Positions 35,145 to 40,348 of a stretch of 40,348 nucleotides of DNA are shown piece by piece (position 1 is the stretch's first letter; every line of letters begins with the position of its first letter). The DNA lies in NCBI GenBank assembly GCA_001295905.1, contig LJHT01000023.1, positions 1-40,348 of the forward strand, read 5' to 3'. The position numbers were made by a program, and so were the translations under genes. The notes under the pieces are model-generated. The model was given only the letters and a program-made list of their open reading frames with translations, did not search any database and was not told the DNA's origin. Origin of the DNA: a beta proteobacterium AAP51 (GTDB lineage Bacteria; Pseudomonadota; Gammaproteobacteria; Burkholderiales; Burkholderiaceae_C).

Positions 35145-38100
35145 TCAGCGCCTGCACTTCAGCCCGAGGCCTGCGAGCAGCTTGAGCCAAGCACTTCGTT
35201 CACGTTGCCCCCAGGGCGTGCCCGCGGTGTTGACCGCAGACGGTCGCGCCGCCAGTGCGCGTGCCGCGTCAGGCCGGGCTGGTGCGTTTCCGATCAGGCA
35301 CATTCCAGCCCAGTCGATGGGGTGGGCGAAGGGTCCTACAAGGCGCCCGGTGAAGTTGGCGTCGTCCTGGCTGCGCTGTATCGCTTCTTGCGCGGTCTTG
35401 ATGAGTTCCCGCTGCTGTTCCGCACCCAGCACCCCGTCGCGCTGCGCCTGTTGCAGGGCCTGTTCGAGCCAGCGCTGGCAGTCTGCCCACGTCATCGCGC
35501 GCAGGTCTTGCCTAGCCAAGCGCAGGGCCTGCAGCGCATCGCGGTACTGGCGGTGCGCGAACCAGCGGTCGTAGAACACCACGATACCCAAGCTCTCGCA
35601 GATCCACAGGCTGCCCACCACGCTGCGCGCCCCGGCTGCGCTCAGCACCGCACCCAAGCCTGCCGGGCCGCGCAGCGCTGCTGCTTCGTCACCCTGGCCG
35701 GTACGCAGCGCCTGGCAAGCCGACAAGCTCACCTCCGGCTGCGACAAGCTCATCTCCGCCAGCAGCCAGGCGGGCAGGCGGCACCGGTCTTCTTGGGCCT
35801 GGTCCAGCGCCTCGGTGGCGGCTTGGGCTTGGGCTTCCGCGACCGGCTCTGGCGGTGCGAAGCGCCGACGCGCCCGCCGGTGGGCCAGCCCGGGCTGCTG
35901 CGCCTCTGCCTGCACGGCCTGCGGGTCGTGCAGCACCAGGTGTGAGGCCATCGGCTGGCCTTCGTCGTACACCCCGTGCGCGGCCAGATGCACCATGCCG
36001 TTGCACCGCAGTGCCCGTATGTAGCAGGCCGCGTCCGCGCTGCGCTGCGCCTGCGCGCGCAGCACCTGCGGCAGCACGCTGACCTCCAGCCTGCTGGCCA
36101 GCACGTGCACCGGGTGGGTGCTGTTCCACAGGTCGTCGCTCAGCAAGGCGGCATGGCTGGGCGGCTTCCCACTCGATGGCGTGTTGTCCGGCACGTCAGC
36201 GATGGTGGCTGCTGCGCGGCTCTTCATCAGCGCGTTCGCGCCCACAGCCAGCTCCAGCGTCACGCCGCTGTCCTCGGGCTCCAGCGTCTCCACCAGCGCC
36301 TGCCAGGGCCAGGCGGCCTTGTCGGCGGGCCAGACGATGATCAGGTTCGTACAGGCTTCACCAGCTTGCGTGCACAGCCAGCGCCACAACGCCGCAGCCA
36401 CCCCATCCAAGTTGGCCATGGCCTGCCAGGCCTCCGCGAAGGCTTGGTTGCGGAAGCTCTCGTCGATGTCTTCGTTGCCGTCTGCCTGGGCAGCGCGCTG
36501 CCATTGCCGCGTAAGCGCCTGCCAGTGCACCGCGTTTAGGTGGGCTGGCAAGGCAAGGCGCTGCAAGCCCTGGTGTGGCTGCAGCAGCAGCAACTCACCC
36601 CCGCCGCCCGGGTTCCACCAGGGCTGGGCCAGGGCTTCGTGGGCGCCCAGGCATTGCACAACGGCCGCCACTTCGGGGATGTCCAGACCCACGCCCATGC
36701 GGTCCCATTGCTCAGCCATAGTGGCGAACGGCTCGACGGGCCAGTCAGCGTTCAGGCAGTTGGGCGGCTCGGGTCGGCCCTGGGCTTGCGCATCCAGCCG
36801 AGCTTGCGCGTCGTTCAGAGCGCGGGTCTCTGCAGCCACCAAGGCGTCCAGGGCTGGCTTGTCCCAGTCTTGCCACTTGGCCGAGCCCGGCTTGGCTGGC
36901 AGCAGGCTGTGGCGGGAGAGTTCCAGCAGCCGCCACACTAGCGCGGGGTCGTCGGTCTGGGGCAACAACTGCCCGGCCCAGTGCTGCTGGGCTTGCAACA
37001 GCCGATCGGTCTTGCCCACGTGTGCCGGGTTGAGCCCGGCCAACAGCAGGTTGGCCGCGGTGTTGCTGGGGGCTACGACTGAAGAGCCAAGGTAGACTGC
37101 CTGCGGCCTGGCAGGCAGGCTGATACAGGTCTGCTGCCAGACCTGCTGCACGAACCGGTCAGCTTGTGCCATCACCACTGCGCGGGCGCTGGCCTGCCAG
37201 GCGACCTCGGTGTCTTCCTGCAGCAGCCAGCGGCGGCGCCACGTGAACAAGGCCTCGATGACGTAGAGCGCCTGCTGCCACCAGCCGGCGAAGGCCAGCT
37301 CGATGTCGTCCAGCGGCTCGCCCTTCGACAAGGTGTTGAGCCAATCTGCCCAACGAGAGTGTTCAGACTCATCGAGTTGCCAGCGACCTGCGTCGAAGGG
37401 GAAGGCGGTGTCTTCGCGTCGGGCCGAACGGCCACGCCCCGAAGCGCCCACACCCAAGATGTGGGACCTGCGTACGCTGCCGTCGGCGTCAAGGCAGCAC
37501 AACCAGTCGGAACGCCGGGCGAGTTCAGCGATATTCATGCCCCAGGTACTGGCCGCTTCACGGCTAGGCAGGGCATGGTCCGAACTGGCTAGGCCCAGGG
37601 CAAGCAGGAAGTGCGGTAGCTCCGTGAAGCGCATGGGCCAGTCGCGCTGCTGGCAGACCACACCAGACAGTTCTGCGCAGCCGCGGTCGAAGCTCAGGTC
37701 CTGGAGCCAGCGGCGCAGCGGGTGGTGAACCCGGCGCTCAAGGGCCAGCAGTTGGCTGCCAATCAGCACAGTGGTGCTCACTTGGCCTGGACGGTCCGGC
37801 ATCACTGGCAGTGCGTCCAAGCGCAGCAGCCACAGGCTGACCGCAGCCCAGCTGTATCGGTTGTGGCGAAGGCGGCTTGATGTGAATGCACTGGCCGCTC
37901 TGACGACGTCAAGCCCGCGTTGCCGTCGCGGAAGCAGGCCAAGGGCTATCGGCCAAGCTACGGGAAACATCGAGCGACCGTATCGGAGTGCAGCGACACA
38001 CCCGTTCGCCAAGGCCGATAGCACCAGTTCTTGGGACCCAGCCGCGAGCGCCATAAAGGCCTCGCGGCATTGCAGCGCCGCCTGCATGGCCTGCTGCAGG

Positions 38101-39530
38101 TCCACCGGCCCTTGATCAGGCACCGCCAGAGCTTCGCCGAGAGCCAGGCTCCAGCATTGGGCATATCTCGCAAGCCCGCGTTGCCGTCCCGTCCGGATGG
38201 CGGCGCGTTGACCCTCAGTGAAGCCGCCGTTTACCAAGGCCCGGAGTACCGACTCTTGGGCCTCAGCGGCAAGCGCCACGAAGGTCTCGCGGCACTGCAG
38301 CGCCGCCCGCACAACCTGCAACAGATCCACCGGCTCTTGGTCAGGCACCATCAGAGCCTCGCCAAGAGCCAAGCTCCAGCATTGGGCGTATCTCGCAAGC
38401 TCGCGCTCTTGTCCCGTCAGGCCGGTGTCGCTTAGACCTTCGGTGAAGCCCCCGTCTGCCAAAGCGAAGAGCACCGGTTCTTGAACCTCAGCAGCCAGCG
38501 CCAGAAAGACCGGACGACACTGTAGCGCAGCCCACGTGGCCTGCTTCGGGTCGACTGGCCCTTTGTCAGGCAGTGCCAAAGCTTCGCCAAGAGCCAAGCT
38601 CCAGCATTGGGTGTATCTCGCAAGCCCGCGCTCCTGTCCCGTCCGGCTGGCGTCACGCTGACCTTCAGTGAAGCCGCCTCCCGCCAAAGCCCGGAGCACC
38701 AGTCCTTGGGCCTCAGCCGTTAGCGTCATAAAGGCCTCGCGGCACTTCAGCGCCGCTCGCGTAGCCTGTATCAGGTCCACCGGCCCTTCGTCAGGCAGTA
38801 CCAGAGCTTCGCCAAGCGCCAAGCTCCAGCACTGGGCGAATCTCGCAAGCTGGCGCTCCCGCCCCCCCGGGCCAGCATCGTATTGGCCTTCGGCGACACC
38901 GCCGTTTACCAAGGCCCGGAGCACCGGCTCTCGGGCCGCAGCGGTAAGCGCCATAAAGGTCTCGCAGCACTGTAGCGCCGCTCGCGCAGCCTGCAGTAGG
39001 TTGACTGACCCTTGGTCAGGCACTGGAAGAGCTACGCCAAGAGCTAGGCTCCAGCACTGGGCGTTTCTCGCAAGCTCGCGCTCCCGCCCCCTCGGGCCAG
39101 CATCGTATTTGCCTTCGGCGACGCCGCCGTTTGCCAAGGCTTGGAGGACCAGTTCTTGGGCTTCAACGGCGAGCGCCAAAAAGACCTCGCGGCATTGCAG
39201 GGCCGCTTGCGCAGCCTGCTGGATATCGACTGGCCCTTGCTCGGGCAGTGCAAGGGCATCTCCGAGCATCAGGGTGCAGATCTCAGGGCACAGTGTCAAA
39301 TCGTCGAGTGCCGCCCAGGACCCCGCTTCGAGTGCCTTCAGTGTTTCCGCTTGTTCGTTGGGCGCCAACGCCCGGAAAGCCTTCGTGTGCTCGAGCATCA
39401 GATTCACCCGGTCGCTTGCGTTCAGCGACTGCCCAGGTTCATTTGTATTCGCAGGCGCAGATGCGATCAGGTCGGCAAGCGCCGCTCCGGGCTGAGGTGC
39501 TTCTGAGGGCTGTGGCGCAAGGTCGGACAT
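35145..39530 (-). CDS. CHAT-domain protease with tandem 75-residue repeats
   Basis: A 1461-residue protein. Residues about 104-478 are five full and a part-sixth repeats of 75 residues, each including a QCxxxFxALxAxxQ segment, VL.ALxNGG and QCWSLALGEAL. A large unassigned middle part follows (about 480-1130), then a C-terminal CHAT domain (about 1150-1440) with catalytic His1185 (VHLAAHGVYDE) and Cys1272 (VSLSACQALRTG). CHAT is a caspase/separase-like peptidase used in several bacterial immune and death systems, where it is often coupled to a sensor domain; repeats here would be the candidate sensing part. No ribosome site stands out. A small membrane-protein gene lies 112 bp upstream on the same strand. 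Confidence 0.88.
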   Translation of the reverse strand: MSDLAPQPSEAPQPGAALADLIASAPANTNEPGQSLNASDRVNLMLEHTKAFRALAPNEQAETLKALEAGSWAALDDLTLCPEICTLMLGDALALPEQGPVDIQQAAQAALQCREVFLALAVEAQELVLQALANGGVAEGKYDAGPRGRERELARNAQCWSLALGVALPVPDQGSVNLLQAARAALQCCETFMALTAAAREPVLRALVNGGVAEGQYDAGPGGRERQLARFAQCWSLALGEALVLPDEGPVDLIQATRAALKCREAFMTLTAEAQGLVLRALAGGGFTEGQRDASRTGQERGLARYTQCWSLALGEALALPDKGPVDPKQATWAALQCRPVFLALAAEVQEPVLFALADGGFTEGLSDTGLTGQERELARYAQCWSLALGEALMVPDQEPVDLLQVVRAALQCRETFVALAAEAQESVLRALVNGGFTEGQRAAIRTGRQRGLARYAQCWSLALGEALAVPDQGPVDLQQAMQAALQCREAFMALAAGSQELVLSALANGCVAALRYGRSMFPVAWPIALGLLPRRQRGLDVVRAASAFTSSRLRHNRYSWAAVSLWLLRLDALPVMPDRPGQVSTTVLIGSQLLALERRVHHPLRRWLQDLSFDRGCAELSGVVCQQRDWPMRFTELPHFLLALGLASSDHALPSREAASTWGMNIAELARRSDWLCCLDADGSVRRSHILGVGASGRGRSARREDTAFPFDAGRWQLDESEHSRWADWLNTLSKGEPLDDIELAFAGWWQQALYVIEALFTWRRRWLLQEDTEVAWQASARAVVMAQADRFVQQVWQQTCISLPARPQAVYLGSSVVAPSNTAANLLLAGLNPAHVGKTDRLLQAQQHWAGQLLPQTDDPALVWRLLELSRHSLLPAKPGSAKWQDWDKPALDALVAAETRALNDAQARLDAQAQGRPEPPNCLNADWPVEPFATMAEQWDRMGVGLDIPEVAAVVQCLGAHEALAQPWWNPGGGGELLLLQPHQGLQRLALPAHLNAVHWQALTRQWQRAAQADGNEDIDESFRNQAFAEAWQAMANLDGVAAALWRWLCTQAGEACTNLIIVWPADKAAWPWQALVETLEPEDSGVTLELAVGANALMKSRAAATIADVPDNTPSSGKPPSHAALLSDDLWNSTHPVHVLASRLEVSVLPQVLRAQAQRSADAACYIRALRCNGMVHLAAHGVYDEGQPMASHLVLHDPQAVQAEAQQPGLAHRRARRRFAPPEPVAEAQAQAATEALDQAQEDRCRLPAWLLAEMSLSQPEVSLSACQALRTGQGDEAAALRGPAGLGAVLSAAGARSVVGSLWICESLGIVVFYDRWFAHRQYRDALQALRLARQDLRAMTWADCQRWLEQALQQAQRDGVLGAEQQRELIKTAQEAIQRSQDDANFTGRLVGPFAHPIDWAGMCLIGNAPARPDAARALAARPSAVNTAGTPWGQRERSAWLKLLAGLGLKCRR
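37990..39221 (-). repeat. Tandem 225-bp repeats inside the CHAT gene
   Basis: Five full copies of 225 bp (75 codons) from 39221 down to about 38097, then a truncated sixth copy to about 37990; a half copy (LCPEICTLMLGDALALPEQG) also precedes the first. The copies are close at both protein and DNA level, so the array is recently expanded or gene-converted. Copy number may vary between strains or be mis-assembled. Confidence 0.85.
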
Positions 39531-39642
39531 CTTTCGAGGCTTGCTGAAGGCGTCGTGCTGGGTAGTTGGTCTGTAGGCTACATGACGTGCGGCACCGGGT
39601 CTGGATGACCGGGTGCCGCATCTCGCATCTCGCCCTGGAGGC

Positions 39643-40299
39643 TCACCCCCTGATGGCGTTGACGTTGTAGCCAGTGACGTTGCGGCCGTCGCTCTGGGCC
39701 ACCACGACCTGCCCGTCGGGCAGCCGGGCTGCCACGATGCGCAGTTCGTTGCCTTGGGCGTCACGGTAGTCGCGAGCGTAGGCTTCACCGCTGCGAATCC
39801 GGCTGGCCATCCTGCTCTTCACGGCTTCTTCGAAGATCTGCCTGTCGGAGAGACTCACGCCTTCGCTCGGGCTGACGGGATAGCTGAAGCTGCCACCCTC
39901 GGCGACCTTCGCGTCGTGGTAGCCCCATTCGGGCCAGTGCAGGCGGGATGTCACGTCGGTGCTGGTGCCGGGCTGCCCCAGGAACAGGCCCAGGGAGCCG
40001 ACGTTGTCGCGGCGAGGGAATTCAAAAGCCCCCATCCGGTCGTGCAGTCTTTCCTGCGCGAAGTGCTCGTTGGAGCGTTGCAGCGCAGCCCACAGACGCG
40101 AGAAGCCGTAGCCGGCGATGAACGCCAGCGTCGGCAAGACCCAGGCACCTGCCTTGGCCGACGGCGACGAAAGCAAGCTGAAGGCGGGCAGCAGACTGGT
40201 GCCGATGACGACCTGACCGGCCTTATGCAATGTCAGGCGTTTAGACGGATCGACAGGCGCGGTGCTGTAGGCCGACACGGGATTCACAGGGTAGTTCAT
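39643..40299 (-). CDS. Small membrane protein upstream of the CHAT gene
   Basis: A 218-residue protein with one or two hydrophobic segments (about 27-46 and 50-70, the latter containing AGAWVLPTLAFIAGYGFSRL) and a soluble C-terminal part. No family is recognised. GAGGAG lies seven bases before the ATG at 40299. It shares the strand with the CHAT protease, with 112 bp between them, so the pair may form an operon, in which case it could be a membrane-side partner. Its promoter would lie beyond or at the window's end. Confidence 0.75.
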   Translation of the reverse strand: MNYPVNPVSAYSTAPVDPSKRLTLHKAGQVVIGTSLLPAFSLLSSPSAKAGAWVLPTLAFIAGYGFSRLWAALQRSNEHFAQERLHDRMGAFEFPRRDNVGSLGLFLGQPGTSTDVTSRLHWPEWGYHDAKVAEGGSFSYPVSPSEGVSLSDRQIFEEAVKSRMASRIRSGEAYARDYRDAQGNELRIVAARLPDGQVVVAQSDGRNVTGYNVNAIRG

Positions 40300-40348
40300 G
40301 ACATCGCTCCTCTTGAGAAGTGTGGAAAGGAAGTGCGATGAAATGATC

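Noticed and set aside
37990..39221. CRISPR array
   Set aside because: The 225-bp units are in-frame coding repeats, too long and with no spacer pattern.
35145..39530. CHAT-gasdermin pair
   Set aside because: No gasdermin-like gene is found next to the CHAT gene; the neighbouring small membrane protein does not resemble one.

Overview
The window is high-GC DNA with dense coding on both strands and no rRNA, tRNA or CRISPR array that I can see. Codon use and gene families (a DUF5691/MoxR/DUF5682/VWA operon, a family-specific fatty-acid desaturase, a ClsC-like phospholipase D, a C13 peptidase) suggest a betaproteobacterium of the order Burkholderiales, perhaps of the Rubrivivax/Leptothrix/Roseateles type. 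This is inference from family knowledge, not from a marker gene.

Left part (1-11.5 kb), chromosomal housekeeping and regulation: a sterol-desaturase-type membrane hydroxylase, a small DUF1579-like protein, a Tat-exported Kelch lipoprotein, a lipoprotein phospholipase D/cardiolipin synthase, a secreted three-repeat protein, an ECF-like sigma factor with a coupled zinc anti-sigma protein, an AraC regulator divergent from a second ECF sigma factor, a DsrE-like protein, a TPR-GGDEF diguanylate cyclase, and a protein carrying a duplicated Cys/His module (GCHSC...DHxPP...QCxxC).

Middle part (12-20.6 kb, minus strand): a five-gene operon SWIM zinc finger - DUF5691 - MoxR ATPase - DUF5682 - VWA protein. 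Three of its four junctions are 4-bp ATGA/GTGA-type overlaps, and a fatty-acid desaturase follows 26 bp downstream. MoxR and VWA proteins usually work as an ATPase/metal-binding adaptor pair.

Right part (20.7-40.3 kb), an accessory region: a 982-residue protein with a Pro-Gly linker and probable Ig-like domains, two DUF4157 proteins (HExxH) sharing a CACGGGCPxC motif and facing each other across a decayed AAA+/M41 protease gene and a remnant of an IS91-type transposase. DUF4157 proteins are often found beside extracellular contractile injection systems, but no structural gene of such a system is in the window. Next come a five-TM caspase-fold (C13) peptidase, a small secreted protein, a three-gene cassette that looks like a CsgG/HfaB-type outer-membrane channel with a secreted Asn/Gly-repeat protein and a small Cys-containing secreted protein, and a 1461-residue CHAT protease with a tandem array of 75-residue repeats, preceded by a small membrane protein gene.

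The most unusual candidates are the CsgG-like cassette (33.1-35.0 kb), the repeat-bearing CHAT protease (35.1-39.5 kb), the DUF4157 group (20.8-29.9 kb) and the tandem-module Cys/His protein (10.6-11.4 kb). All functional calls come from reading motifs by eye; no database search was run.
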